Below are positions 34,140-43,428 of a stretch of DNA of 64,000 nt, in pieces. The DNA is taken from NCBI RefSeq assembly GCF_000287675.1, contig NZ_ALJL01000024.1, positions 62,001 to 126,000 on the forward strand, read 5' to 3'. The notes beneath the pieces are model-generated. The model was not told the DNA's origin. It ran no database searches and worked only from the letters and a program-made list of their open reading frames with translations. The stretch comes from Lachnoanaerobaculum sp. ICM7. Its GTDB lineage: Bacteria; Bacillota; Clostridia; Lachnospirales; Lachnospiraceae. The position numbers and the translations under genes are program-made. Positions within the stretch are counted from its first letter, which is position 1; every line of letters begins with the position of its first letter.

Positions 34140-35276
34140 TCACTTTTTTATCACATGGCCTGCAATAACCATTTGTTGTACCTGTGATGTTCCTTCGTAA
34201 ATTGACAAAATCCTTGCATCTCTATATATTCTCTCAATAGGATAATCCTTGATATATCCGTATCCTCCATGGAGTTGTAGTGCTTTATATGCAACTTCGT
34301 TTGCTGTTTCTGCTGCATAATATTTTGCCATAGCTGACTCAAGTCCAGGTACTCCGCCACTATCTTTTTTCATAGCTGCATCATACACAAGCAATCTTGC
34401 AGCCTGAACCTTTGTAGCCATATCTGCAATGGTAAACTGCGTATTTTGGAATTTTGCTAAAGGTCTATTAAACTGAATTCTTTCTTGAGTGTACTTTATC
34501 GCTTCATCTAATGCTCCTTGTGCAACTCCAAGAGCCTGTGCTGCTACTCCAATTCGTCCGTAATCCAATGTGTTCAGCATTATCTTAAAGCCACGGCCTT
34601 CTCCTCCAAGTAAATTAGACTTAGGAACCTTTACTTTATCCAATATAATATCTGAAGTCTCTGTACCACGAATTCCCATCTTATCTTCATGTGCACCGAC
34701 TGAAAAACCATCCCATTTAGATTCAACTATAAAAGTACTTATCCCCTTAGTTCCCTTACTTTTATCCGTCATTGCGGAAATTATTGCAAAATCACAAATA
34801 GGAGCGTTAGTTATAAAACATTTTCTTCCGCTTAATTCGTAATATTCACCCTTATCAATAGCAATTGTCTGTCCTGCTCCTGCATCTGATCCTGCTCCGG
34901 GTTCTGTTAATCCAAAGCTTCCAATGTATTTTCCTTCTGCAAGTGGCCTTAAATACTTTTCTTTTTGTTCAGGTGTTCCAAAGTTTACCAAAGGAAGTGC
35001 AACAAGAGATGACCCTGCTGTAATATATGTTCCTGTAGATGCACATCTCCTACTGATTTCTTCCATAATTATGGCATAAGAAACATAATCTGCTCCTGCA
35101 CCACCGTATTCCTTTGGAATTATTGATGAAATAAACTTATACTTTACCAGTTTATCAATAACTTCCTCCGGGATTTTCCCGGTTTTATCAACCTCATCGG
35201 GATAAGTAGACATCTCTCTTTCTACGAAATCTCTGATAGTTTTTCTTAACAATTCGTGTTCTTTTTTTAAAATCAT
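34140..35276 (-). CDS. Acyl-CoA dehydrogenase / enoyl-CoA reductase (set B)
   Basis: A 378-residue acyl-CoA dehydrogenase (LTEPGAGSDAGAGQ, FNRPLAKFQNTQF, LHGGYGYIKDYPIER), with the catalytic Glu in IYEGTSQVQQM (about E361). Its position before etfBA and after the dehydratase matches AcdA of the C. sporogenes aromatic amino acid pathway, which reduces the arylacryloyl-CoA. Confidence 0.93.
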   Translation of the reverse strand: MILKKEHELLRKTIRDFVEREMSTYPDEVDKTGKIPEEVIDKLVKYKFISSIIPKEYGGAGADYVSYAIIMEEISRRCASTGTYITAGSSLVALPLVNFGTPEQKEKYLRPLAEGKYIGSFGLTEPGAGSDAGAGQTIAIDKGEYYELSGRKCFITNAPICDFAIISAMTDKSKGTKGISTFIVESKWDGFSVGAHEDKMGIRGTETSDIILDKVKVPKSNLLGGEGRGFKIMLNTLDYGRIGVAAQALGVAQGALDEAIKYTQERIQFNRPLAKFQNTQFTIADMATKVQAARLLVYDAAMKKDSGGVPGLESAMAKYYAAETANEVAYKALQLHGGYGYIKDYPIERIYRDARILSIYEGTSQVQQMVIAGHVIKK

Positions 35277-35291
35277 ATTACCCCCGCTTTT

Positions 35292-36422
35292 TTAAAGCAT
35301 TTCAGCAAATGTTTGTAATCTTGTCCTTATTTGTTCAATGCTACCTGACTCCTGGTCAATTTCAATTGTAACAGCCTTTAATCCTGCATCATGAATATCG
35401 TCCAACAAAATAGGAGCATCATACTCTTCTGTATCACAGAATTTTAAAAGTGCAAATACAACACCTTCCGCATCTCTATCTTTTGCAAGCTTAGCAACCA
35501 TCTTTCCTCTAATTCTAAAAGGATCATATGCGAAAGAGCATCCTTCTATTTCTGACCACTGTGTTGCAATGCTTAAGAGCGCATTTTCTTTTCTTGGCAC
35601 ATCGGTTCTAAACTGTCTTGTTTCATGAGCAATATCATCACCAACAATCCTTAACGCGTTAGACTCCATAATTTCAAGAATTTCTTTGGAATCCAGAATG
35701 AATCCTGTTGTTATTATCTTGTGACCGTCATACTTTTCTTCAGGTAATTTTTTTAACTCATCATTGATGAGCTTTACCTTTTGTGTATGTTCTTCCTTTA
35801 ACATAAAGTAAGCTGACTTTATTATATGGCTTCTTTGTACATTATTTATAGAATTAGGATGTTTTGCTGCCAACTCAACAAACTCTCTCATAGTCTTTCT
35901 ATGCTCATTGTAAATATCTATGCTGTTAAAAATTGCTTCCTCAGATATTTCTTTTCCACAAACCTTCTCTAATTCTTTTTTTACGTTCTCAAGTTCAGAA
36001 ACAAGATACTTTACACCTGCAGATAATTTTCTATTCTGTGGGTATACAAGTGTAATAAATGGAATATCCTTAATAGCAGCTTTCCAGTTTTGTCCCAAAC
36101 AAATCAATGTATCATCCATACCCGGAATAATAGCTGCGGACAATTGATTATATGTGCCTTTTAATGCTAATTCCATACACGTAAACACTACAGAATTACA
36201 GAATGCAGGAAAATATTGTTTGGCCAGATCTAATGTAACATTTTGTCCACCCCAAATGCCTACCGGCAACATACCTGCTGCATGAACCAGCTCTTCAGGT
36301 GTGTATACAGGTGCAACTCCAACTGCTTTGCTTCCTGTTTTACTCAAATAATCAGCAACCGCTTCTCTTGGATTTTCAGCAACATGTTCCAATTCACTTA
36401 TTAGATTATCAATTGTTGTCAT
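35292..36422 (-). CDS. 2-hydroxyacyl-CoA dehydratase beta subunit (set B)
   Basis: A 376-residue HgdB/FldC-like subunit (GVAPVYTPEELVHAAGMLPVGIWGG, YPAFCNSVVFTCMELAL, GMDDTLICLGQNWK, LLKFCDTEEYDAP). Start set at the ATG at 36422 (MTTIDNLISELEHVAENPRE), 8 bases after GGAGG; an ATG five codons earlier coincides with the SD. It overlaps the alpha-subunit gene by 14 bases. Confidence 0.93.
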   Translation of the reverse strand: MTTIDNLISELEHVAENPREAVADYLSKTGSKAVGVAPVYTPEELVHAAGMLPVGIWGGQNVTLDLAKQYFPAFCNSVVFTCMELALKGTYNQLSAAIIPGMDDTLICLGQNWKAAIKDIPFITLVYPQNRKLSAGVKYLVSELENVKKELEKVCGKEISEEAIFNSIDIYNEHRKTMREFVELAAKHPNSINNVQRSHIIKSAYFMLKEEHTQKVKLINDELKKLPEEKYDGHKIITTGFILDSKEILEIMESNALRIVGDDIAHETRQFRTDVPRKENALLSIATQWSEIEGCSFAYDPFRIRGKMVAKLAKDRDAEGVVFALLKFCDTEEYDAPILLDDIHDAGLKAVTIEIDQESGSIEQIRTRLQTFAEML

Positions 36423-37650
36423 CTGCCTTACCTCCATTTTCTTTTTGATGTTCCATGACTTCTACTAAACCTTGAAGTCTTGTCTCAAATTGTGCGTCTG
36501 AAAAAGCTCTCGGATCGGCTTGATCTCCATCAAATGAAGCATATGGTAAACCTGTTTTTTCATGTACTTCTCTAGCCATTTGATATTGTATAAAGCTCAT
36601 AAGCTTACAGCTACGATTCATGTGGTAGAATACACCCTCACAGTTTCCGTCTTTAAGAGCATTTACTCTGTAATCTGTCATCTTATTCAAATCAACATTG
36701 TTGAACATACTACAGTATGCTCTTGCTAATCCGTCAAGATCATTCTTCTCATATACTAAAGCCCATGCATGAGGATAAACGCTTCCTGTCATGTTTACAC
36801 CATATTTTCCAAAAGACTTCATCTTGTATCCGATATATGGCCAACACGGTATTCCTTCCATCATTATTCTATACTTTTCTTCACATCTGTTAGAAGTTGT
36901 ACCGTTCTTTATATGTTCTTTAAGTTCAGAAATAAGTAGCTTAAAGGCCTCTGTAGTTTCTTTCTTCCCTCTATAACAAACTATAACTGCCATATATGAA
37001 AATAAGTCAAATCCATTCATTGGAGCAGGATATACATCTTTTGATAATGACATTGACTCTTTCCACAACTTGCCGTTTTCGGATGAAATAGCCATAACTT
37101 CTTCTAATTTTTTAGGATCGAACTTCTTTCCTGAAATTTTTTCCAATTGATTTGCAGCTTCTTTAAATTGCTCTACAAAATAGTCAATACGACTCTGGCT
37201 CACTTCTCCTGAATTATTATATGCCGCATCAATCATTATTAGAGGTATATTAAGCTCTCTTGCAAGACTCTCATACCATTTTATAACTTCATTACAAATA
37301 TTATTACAACAACACACAAAATCCGGCTTCGGCATATTAAGATTTTCAGATCCGCCGTTTTCAAGTAATCCAAAATTTGTTCTTGCATATGCACATAAAT
37401 CAATAGAATATCCTCTTGATTCAGCCTTTTCCTGTAATGACAATGACTCCTTTTTAGCTGCTACACCGGCCGCCTGGTTTTCCGGATATAACAAAGGTAA
37501 TCCAAAACACTCTACAATTTCCTGTGGAAATACAGATGTAGACCAACCTACCGGAATTCCTTTTTCTTTAGCCTCCCACGCCTCTTTGTAAGACTTGGCT
37601 AAAAGACCGTTAATCATCTTCATCGCAGTGATTTTATTTTCTTCTGCCAT
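36409..37650 (-). CDS. 2-hydroxyacyl-CoA dehydratase alpha subunit (set B)
   Basis: A 413-residue HgdA/FldB-like subunit (PVGWSTSVFPQEIVECFGLPLLYPENQAAG, DLCAYARTNFG, CCCNNICNEVIKWYE, MNRSCKLMSFIQYQ, SFDGDQADPRAFSDAQFETR). One difference from set A: the first family Cys (VGWC in set A) is Ser here (VGWS), which may bear on cluster environment or substrate. The start is the ATG at 37650 after AAAGGAGGAAAA, not the upstream ATG at 37674, which lies in the preceding gene. Confidence 0.93.
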   Translation of the reverse strand: MAEENKITAMKMINGLLAKSYKEAWEAKEKGIPVGWSTSVFPQEIVECFGLPLLYPENQAAGVAAKKESLSLQEKAESRGYSIDLCAYARTNFGLLENGGSENLNMPKPDFVCCCNNICNEVIKWYESLARELNIPLIMIDAAYNNSGEVSQSRIDYFVEQFKEAANQLEKISGKKFDPKKLEEVMAISSENGKLWKESMSLSKDVYPAPMNGFDLFSYMAVIVCYRGKKETTEAFKLLISELKEHIKNGTTSNRCEEKYRIMMEGIPCWPYIGYKMKSFGKYGVNMTGSVYPHAWALVYEKNDLDGLARAYCSMFNNVDLNKMTDYRVNALKDGNCEGVFYHMNRSCKLMSFIQYQMAREVHEKTGLPYASFDGDQADPRAFSDAQFETRLQGLVEVMEHQKENGGKADDNN

Positions 37651-37670
37651 TTTTCCTCCTTTACTTATTA

Positions 37671-38447
37671 TCACTTATTCAATGCTTCGAATGCGAAAAG
37701 AGCTGCACCTAAAGCTCCTGTCAACTGAGCGAGTTTAGGAACTTCTATATTCTTTCCAAGCGCATCTTCCATAGCCTTCACGACACCTATGTTTTTTGCC
37801 ACTCCACCAACCATGACAACTTTATCCTTTATACCAACTCTTTTTGCAAGTGCTGCCACTCTACCTGCTACAGAAATATGGATTCCGGCTATTATATCTT
37901 CTTTATTAACACCTGCAGACAAATGTGAAATAACTTCCGACTCTGCAAATACTGTACATGTACTGCTTATATTAACAGGTGATTTTGACATCATTGAAAT
38001 TTCACCCAACATTGAAACCTCTGTTTCCAATACCCCTGCCATAACATCTAAGAACCTGCCTGTACCTGCTGCACATTTATCATTCATGACAAAATTAGAT
38101 AAATTTCCATTCTTGTCTAATAAAAGCGCCTTTATATCCTGTCCACCAATATCAATAACTGTTCCTACATCCGGAACAAGAAAGTGTACTCCTTTAGCAT
38201 GACAACTCAACTCACTAATCTGCTTTTTTGCTCCCTGATATGTCATTCTTCCATAACCGGTTACAACAACAGCCTCCATATCACTTTCTAAAAGATTACT
38301 TTCCGTTAACAATTTTTCCTTTACACGTTCCGGTCCACTGGTGCCTGTGCCTGAGGTAATAATTGCCGTACAAACGATTTCTTTACCATCCTTTAGCACG
38401 ACTCCCTTTGACGCAGTAGAGCCGAAATCCAATCCCATTGTATACAC
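37671..38447 (-). CDS. 2-hydroxyacyl-CoA dehydratase activator, ATP-dependent (set B)
   Basis: A 258-residue HgdC/FldI/HadI-type activase, starting with GTG after [31 protein letters not shown] is the phosphate-binding loop region; C125 ([11 protein letters not shown]) and C164 ([10 protein letters not shown]) bind the [4Fe-4S] cluster at the same positions as in set A. It follows the CoA-transferase and precedes the dehydratase subunits, as in fldAIBC. Confidence 0.94.
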   Translation of the reverse strand: MYTMGLDFGSTASKGVVLKDGKEIVCTAIITSGTGTSGPERVKEKLLTESNLLESDMEAVVVTGYGRMTYQGAKKQISELSCHAKGVHFLVPDVGTVIDIGGQDIKALLLDKNGNLSNFVMNDKCAAGTGRFLDVMAGVLETEVSMLGEISMMSKSPVNISSTCTVFAESEVISHLSAGVNKEDIIAGIHISVAGRVAALAKRVGIKDKVVMVGGVAKNIGVVKAMEDALGKNIEVPKLAQLTGALGAALFAFEALNK

Positions 38448-38469
38448 TTTTCTACCTCATTAATTATGA

Positions 38470-39678
38470 TTAATTTATAACTTTGTTTTCTCTGAGTTTG
38501 TTAAGCTCATCATCACTGTATCCTGCCTCTTTTAATACTTCTACTGTATGTTCTCCAAGTAAAGGTGAAAGCTTGTACTCTTCCTTTTCTCTCTTTGGGA
38601 ATTGTACAGGATTTGTGAACATAGTTCTTTCATTTCCATTTCTGTATTTTATTTTAATCAAGAAGTCATTATCCCAACACTGCATATCATTTGCAATATC
38701 AACTGGAGTCTGTAACTTTTCAAATGGAATACCTGCTTTTTGTAATCTCTCACACCATTCATTTATAGGACGTTTTGCAAATTCAACTTCCATCATATCT
38801 ACAAATTCTTCAATATAATTTACAACACTTTTCATTGTGCTATATTTAGAATCCTTCAAATCCGGACGTTCTATTACTATATCGCAAAATCCCGGGAACC
38901 ACTTGTCGTATTGGAAAAACGCTAATTGCAACCAATTTCCATCAGAACACTTATATGTAGTATTAAGTGGATTTGGAGGATTCTTACGTGTTATCGGCAT
39001 ATTGTATCCATACTGTGCCGCATTAACATATAAGCCTAATCCAAATACAGCTGTATGGAATAAAGACACTGTTACTTTTTCGCCTTCTCCTGTCTGACCT
39101 TTATTATACAGAGCAGCCAGTATACCTGCTGTAAGGTTCATTCCAGCATAATGATCACCTAATGCCGCCGCTGAATTACATGGAGATGTATCCTTCTCCA
39201 TAAGACTTGCTGCTACTCCACCTCTTGCAAAATATGCTGTATAATCAAATGCCGGATTATCCTTTGCAGGCCCTTTTTCACCATATCCCAACAAATGAGC
39301 ATATATAACATGTGGAAGCCTCTTGTGAACACTTTCATAGTCTAAACCGCTTTTAACCAAAGCTTTTTCTCGAGTATTAGTCAAGAAAATATCAGCAGAT
39401 TCGAGTAATTTAAATATTATCTCGACTCCCTCAGGTGTTCCTGTGTCAACTACAATACCCTTCTTTCCGGAGTTTTCCATCTCAAATAGTGGACATTCAT
39501 CTTCTCCGGTAGGAAAATTCCATTGCATTCCTACGGCTCTAGTCATATCTCCAAATGCAGGTTCAATTTTTATTACTTCTGCACCCCAATCTGCTAAAAC
39601 TCTACCGCTTATAGGTGCTGCAACAAAATTCGCATATTCGATGACTCGTATGCCTTCTAACAACTTTCTTTTACCCAT
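38470..39678 (-). CDS. Type III (CaiB/BaiF) CoA-transferase (set B)
   Basis: A 402-residue FldA/HadA-like CoA-transferase (GIRVIEYANFVAAPISGRVL, DWGAEVIKIEP, FDYTAYFARGG), with the catalytic Asp in AALGDHYAGMNLTAG. First gene of the set B operon, with a consensus promoter 48 bases upstream and SD AAGGAGGATTTGAAAT. The order CoA-transferase, activator, alpha, beta, dehydrogenase, etfB, etfA is that of fldA-I-B-C-acdA-etfB-etfA. Confidence 0.93.
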   Translation of the reverse strand: MGKRKLLEGIRVIEYANFVAAPISGRVLADWGAEVIKIEPAFGDMTRAVGMQWNFPTGEDECPLFEMENSGKKGIVVDTGTPEGVEIIFKLLESADIFLTNTREKALVKSGLDYESVHKRLPHVIYAHLLGYGEKGPAKDNPAFDYTAYFARGGVAASLMEKDTSPCNSAAALGDHYAGMNLTAGILAALYNKGQTGEGEKVTVSLFHTAVFGLGLYVNAAQYGYNMPITRKNPPNPLNTTYKCSDGNWLQLAFFQYDKWFPGFCDIVIERPDLKDSKYSTMKSVVNYIEEFVDMMEVEFAKRPINEWCERLQKAGIPFEKLQTPVDIANDMQCWDNDFLIKIKYRNGNERTMFTNPVQFPKREKEEYKLSPLLGEHTVEVLKEAGYSDDELNKLRENKVIN

Positions 39679-39725
39679 ATTTCAAATCCTCCTTATATAA
39701 ATATGTGAAAATTGTACTTAAATTT

Positions 39726-39754
39726 ATTATATATGCAAAAATAATTATCGTCAA
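39726..39754 (-). promoter_or_regulatory. Promoter of set B
   Basis: On the minus strand TTGACG (39749-39754), 17-base spacer, TATAAT (39726-39731), 48 bases before the first start codon. No clear copy of the ACTTGTATACAAGT operator is present; the nearest resemblance is a CAATGTATATATTACTTGA stretch just upstream of the -35. Confidence 0.85.
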
Positions 39755-39980
39755 GTAATATATACATTGATATAATATAATCTATATTTTACTATTTTTG
39801 TAAAATATTGTTCATTCTTATAATAAATTATATATATTTTTGCAAAAAGTGTTTTTCTTTTTTTGCATTGTTTATTATGAATTCGCATATATTATTTTTT
39901 GATTATTAGTCTATATATTTAAGTATTTTGATGCCTTATTCAAAGCTTTTATATATTTTTATATCGAAAATATATAAATA
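39755..39980. other. AT-rich intergenic upstream of set B
   Basis: About 225 bases of A/T-rich sequence between the set B promoter and the terminator of the DUF5684 gene. I see no open frame with an SD and no stable hairpin. Confidence 0.55.
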
Positions 39981-40007
39981 AAAAAAAGAGGGATAAAACC
40001 CTCTTTT
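39981..40007 (-). terminator. Terminator of the DUF5684 gene
   Basis: AAAAGAGGG-ATAAAA-CCCTCTTTT, followed on the minus strand by TTTATTT. Confidence 0.9.
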
Positions 40008-40029
40008 ATATAGTAGTAAATATTTAACT

Positions 40030-40482
40030 TTAATACTGTGATCCGCTCTCTGCGAACACATTTCCCTGATACTGTGCATCACCGAAACCGAGAATAATCT
40101 CAAACACGAACGGTAAAAAGAATAAGCCTACTGCAAATCCTACATCATATCCGAAAGCTTTTGCTTTCCAATAGCAGAATCTTGCTCTTGCAACAATGAA
40201 GAGTACCAAGAACGCAAAGCTTACCAGACCGAATAGGAAACCGATAAATCCACCGATTTCTGCTATCAATGCTACTATTCTTGAAAGAATGAATGCACAC
40301 CAAAAGTAAATAATATACTTCTGATCCCATGTCTTTCCTGCGTAAAGATAATCATTATAAAATGGAATAATTGATTTCCATCCTTCAATATTCATCTTCT
40401 CAAAGGCCTTGAACATTCCTACAACTGCAAGTGCGTAGAAAATAAACCAAAAACAATTAACAAAGAACTGCAATACACCCAT
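40030..40482 (-). CDS. DUF5684 family membrane protein
   Basis: A 150-residue protein with four hydrophobic segments. The stretch GMFKAFEKMNIEGWKSIIPFYNDYLY matches the DUF5684 signature (KAG..GW.a.IPiYN). Function unknown; members are often near signal peptidases or secretion genes, which is not the case here. ATG after AGGAGGCAAAATT; monocistronic. Confidence 0.72.
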   Translation of the reverse strand: MGVLQFFVNCFWFIFYALAVVGMFKAFEKMNIEGWKSIIPFYNDYLYAGKTWDQKYIIYFWCAFILSRIVALIAEIGGFIGFLFGLVSFAFLVLFIVARARFCYWKAKAFGYDVGFAVGLFFLPFVFEIILGFGDAQYQGNVFAESGSQY

Positions 40483-40661
40483 AATTTTGCCTCCTAAAAC
40501 AGTTTCTTGTAGTGATAAAACGCATTAAATTTTTATCAATACTTTTTAAAGTATATAGTAATTTTTATTATTCCGCAACAAATTTATATTCTAAATTTTC
40601 TTACTTTTTTATAACATTATTCTTATTCATAAATAATTTCATCTTGAATTCCGGCTTTACT

Positions 40662-41591
40662 TTAATACAATTCATTTATAGCCATTTTATATTCTTTCAG
40701 TCCACCGGATTTTCTTATCTTTTTCAGTATTTTTACATATCTGTCATCATCACCCATTATCATTCCCCAGATTTCTTTGAGTTTAAATAAAGTATTTCTT
40801 TCTCCGAAACCCAAAGACATATACTCTTCAACTATATCATCCAAAAATTCTATCGTCCTTCTAATACAGATAGTTTCTATGTTTTCCTTTATGGACTCGG
40901 CCAGTAGAGGATTTCTTACCAAACCCCTTCCAATCATAATTCCTGTAACTTTCTCATCAAATATTTTTGTTTTCAAATCATTGACATCGTCTAATGTCTT
41001 TATATCACCGTTATATATAATATTCTGTTTAAAAGTGTTGCAGGCTTCTGTAAATGAAGGCAAGTGTATATTATTTTTATAAAAATCACTTCGTAGTCTC
41101 GGATGAATTATTATTTCATTAAAATCATATTTTTTATATACTTTTAGTAAATCATCCCATTCTCCATAATCCGAAAAACCTATTCTTGTTTTTACAGAAA
41201 TTGTTATATTATTTTTCTTCTCAAATATTTCATAAAAGAATCTGTCTAAAGCTTCAGGGTCCTGTAAAAAACCTGAGCCACGACCCTTTGATGTTACTGT
41301 TCCTGAAGGACAACCAAGGTTTATATTGAATTCACTATAACCCATCTCCTCAATTTCATCTGCAAGCTTTAAAAAATCTTCTGCACTGTTTGTAAGTATT
41401 TGCGGTATCAGATATTGTCCCTTATTGTATTCTGAATTCAGTTCCATCAATTCGGATTTTGAAAATCCTTTTTTCATATGTGGTGTAATGAAAGGTGTAA
41501 AGAATTTGTCCACTCCGCTAAAATGCTTTATATATACCTTCCTGAAAACATAGTTTGTTACACCTTCCATAGGTGCCATGTATATCTTCAT
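40662..41591 (-). CDS. tRNA-dihydrouridine synthase family protein
   Basis: A 309-residue FMN TIM-barrel enzyme reducing uridines in tRNA D-loops: MKIYMAPMEGVTNYVFRKVY, FNINLGCPSGTVTSKGRGSGFL, ISVKTRIGF, IIIHPRLRSDFYK, and IMIGRGLVRNPLL. I start it at 41591 (GAGGAG at 6 bases); an ATG four codons upstream lacks an SD. The exact uridine position modified cannot be told. Confidence 0.9.
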   Translation of the reverse strand: MKIYMAPMEGVTNYVFRKVYIKHFSGVDKFFTPFITPHMKKGFSKSELMELNSEYNKGQYLIPQILTNSAEDFLKLADEIEEMGYSEFNINLGCPSGTVTSKGRGSGFLQDPEALDRFFYEIFEKKNNITISVKTRIGFSDYGEWDDLLKVYKKYDFNEIIIHPRLRSDFYKNNIHLPSFTEACNTFKQNIIYNGDIKTLDDVNDLKTKIFDEKVTGIMIGRGLVRNPLLAESIKENIETICIRRTIEFLDDIVEEYMSLGFGERNTLFKLKEIWGMIMGDDDRYVKILKKIRKSGGLKEYKMAINELY

Positions 41592-41605
41592 AAATCTCCT
41601 CAAAT

Positions 41606-41636
41606 CAAAAAATAGAGGGCAAACAACCCTCTATCT
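41606..41636 (-). terminator. Terminator of the Cthe_2159-like lipoprotein gene
   Basis: ATAGAGGG and CCCTCTAT with a short loop, followed on the minus strand by TTTTTTGATTTG, just upstream of the dus start. Confidence 0.85.
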
Positions 41637-41674
41637 AAGTTTATCATTTTATATGCATTTATCAAATATAATTT

Positions 41675-43231
41675 TTAATTTTTTTCTGTCTGTGATGAAT
41701 CACTGCTTGGCGGCTCCGGCATTTCAAGTTCATTGCCGTTTGCATCGGTAGGCTTTTGTGGCGGCTCTCCTGTAGGAGGATTTCCTCCCGGACCTCCGTT
41801 TCCATCCGGTCCACCTTGACCTCCCATGCCTCCACCGGTACTTTCACCGATAGTATTTCCACCTGCTGTTATAGTTACCTCATCACTGTTATCTCCTGCA
41901 GTTACCGTATATGTTTCTCCTGTGGTTAACTTATCTGAAGATATAACCGCAAAACTGAATGACTTGGCTGCCGTATAACTTACAACGACATTACCGCTCT
42001 TATCGGTTACCTTTATCTCCGTTCCTGCCTCAAGAGTACTTGAATAGTAAGCAGTTATAAAGTTCTGTGTTGAATTGCTTGAAAATGTCTGTGACATCTC
42101 CTGAACACCTGTACTTACAAATGTACCGCTTGAAATAGTTGCTTCACCGTTGTAATCAAGTGCAACGTCCGGACCTGAAGTAGCTCCTGATATATATACA
42201 GTTCCTCCTTCAATATATACCTGACCGTTTGAATCAATACCGTCTGCTCCTGCATCTACATTCACCACTCCGCCTGTGATCTTTAAGTACGTATCAGCCT
42301 GGTTTTCCTCTCCATATGCTTCCTTCTCGGCGTCTGAGGCACTGTCATCGATAAGTCCCCTTGCATTAAGACCGTCATCTGTTGCAACAATATCAATATT
42401 TCCACCGTTAATATCAATAGTAACAGCCTCAAGACCTTCTCCGGCCTTCTTTATATTAATATTTCCGCTGTTTATTACCAGCGCTCCGTCTGTTGTGATT
42501 CCGTCATCTTCCGCATTTATAGTTATATTTGCATTTTCAATAGTAACAGAATCTTTACCCTTTATAGCCTTATCTACAGAATCAATAGTGATATTTCCTC
42601 CAAGTATAATAAGGTTGTCTTTGGATTTTATTGCCGCTGCATAATTAGAATCAATGTTTAGGCTTCCGTTTCCGTTAATAGTTAAATTGTTTTTAACAAA
42701 AAGTGTTGCATCAGGCTCATCTTCACCGTCTGCATACTCATAGCTTGTTCCGTCACTGAGTGTATTTGTTGTTCCGTCTACAAGTGTGATTACAACTTTC
42801 TTTCCTGTAGCTGCATTAATAGCTGACGATGTGGTATTTGTAATATTTACACCGTTGAATACCAGGTGTACCACATCCTCATCACCGACTTCAGTTATTA
42901 TCTGTCCGTCAAAGTCTCCGCTGAGAACATATGTACCCGCCTTTGTTATTTTAATATTTCCGTCTTCAAATGTAGCACCGTCACCTGTTATATCGGCACT
43001 ACCTGCACTGAGTTCAATCTTCGTATCTGAGTCTGAATATGAAGTATCCAGATCTTCATCCGAGTACTCACCAACTGTAGTTATACTTGAAGTATCGGTT
43101 GCAGTAGTTTCGCTCTGCTGCATTGTAGTTTCTGTTGTAGTTATTGTCTTGTTATTTGAACAACCTACTATTGCTAATCCAAGTGCCATAGTTATAAGCC
43201 AAGCACACATTTTCTTTTTATTCTTTTGCAT
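41675..43231 (-). CDS. Cthe_2159-like (DUF4353) carbohydrate-binding lipoprotein
   Basis: 518 residues. A lipoprotein signal ends in IVGC (C24), followed by a Thr/Ser-rich linker and a long right-handed beta-helix made of repeats such as NLTINGNGSLNIDSNYAAAI, NLIILGGNITIDSVDKAI, SVTIENANITINAEDDGI and ALVINSGNINIKKAGEGL. This is the pattern of the Cthe_2159 family of polysaccharide-binding adhesin-like proteins. The C-terminus is Gly/Pro-rich (GGGMGGQGGPDGNGGPGG) and acidic. Likely displayed at the cell surface. ATG after ACGAGGTACAAT. Confidence 0.85.
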   Translation of the reverse strand: MQKNKKKMCAWLITMALGLAIVGCSNNKTITTTETTMQQSETTATDTSSITTVGEYSDEDLDTSYSDSDTKIELSAGSADITGDGATFEDGNIKITKAGTYVLSGDFDGQIITEVGDEDVVHLVFNGVNITNTTSSAINAATGKKVVITLVDGTTNTLSDGTSYEYADGEDEPDATLFVKNNLTINGNGSLNIDSNYAAAIKSKDNLIILGGNITIDSVDKAIKGKDSVTIENANITINAEDDGITTDGALVINSGNINIKKAGEGLEAVTIDINGGNIDIVATDDGLNARGLIDDSASDAEKEAYGEENQADTYLKITGGVVNVDAGADGIDSNGQVYIEGGTVYISGATSGPDVALDYNGEATISSGTFVSTGVQEMSQTFSSNSTQNFITAYYSSTLEAGTEIKVTDKSGNVVVSYTAAKSFSFAVISSDKLTTGETYTVTAGDNSDEVTITAGGNTIGESTGGGMGGQGGPDGNGGPGGNPPTGEPPQKPTDANGNELEMPEPPSSDSSQTEKN

Positions 43232-43381
43232 ATTGTACCTCGTTTCTAAAATGGGGTTTGTTGTTTATGCTCTGCATTATCTACAAAAGATATGTTCAAA
43301 ATGTGTGCTTCAAGTGTAAAGTTTGTGTTTTTCTTACTTTTCCATAACGGAATACGTAAAGTTTTCTGCGAGCATTATACT

Positions 43382-43414
43382 AAAAAAGCAGACAGGCAAT
43401 ATCCCTGTCCGCTT
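43382..43414 (-). terminator. Terminator of the surface-repeat protein gene
   Basis: AAGCAGACAGG/CCCTGTCCGCTT pairs (G-U in minus RNA) and is followed on the minus strand by TTTTTTAG. Confidence 0.85.
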
Positions 43415-43428
43415 GAATTATTCTTGAA

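Noticed and set aside
19656-39678. Benzoyl-CoA reductase or simple butyryl-CoA pathway
   Set aside because: The alpha/beta subunits with a homodimeric activator, FldA-type CoA-transferases and no thl/hbd/crt genes fit 2-hydroxyacyl-CoA dehydration, not BcrABCD or butyrate synthesis.
39700-39780. A third GntR operator before set B
   Set aside because: CAATGTATATATTACTTGA only partly resembles the palindrome and lacks the symmetric TTGTATACAA core.
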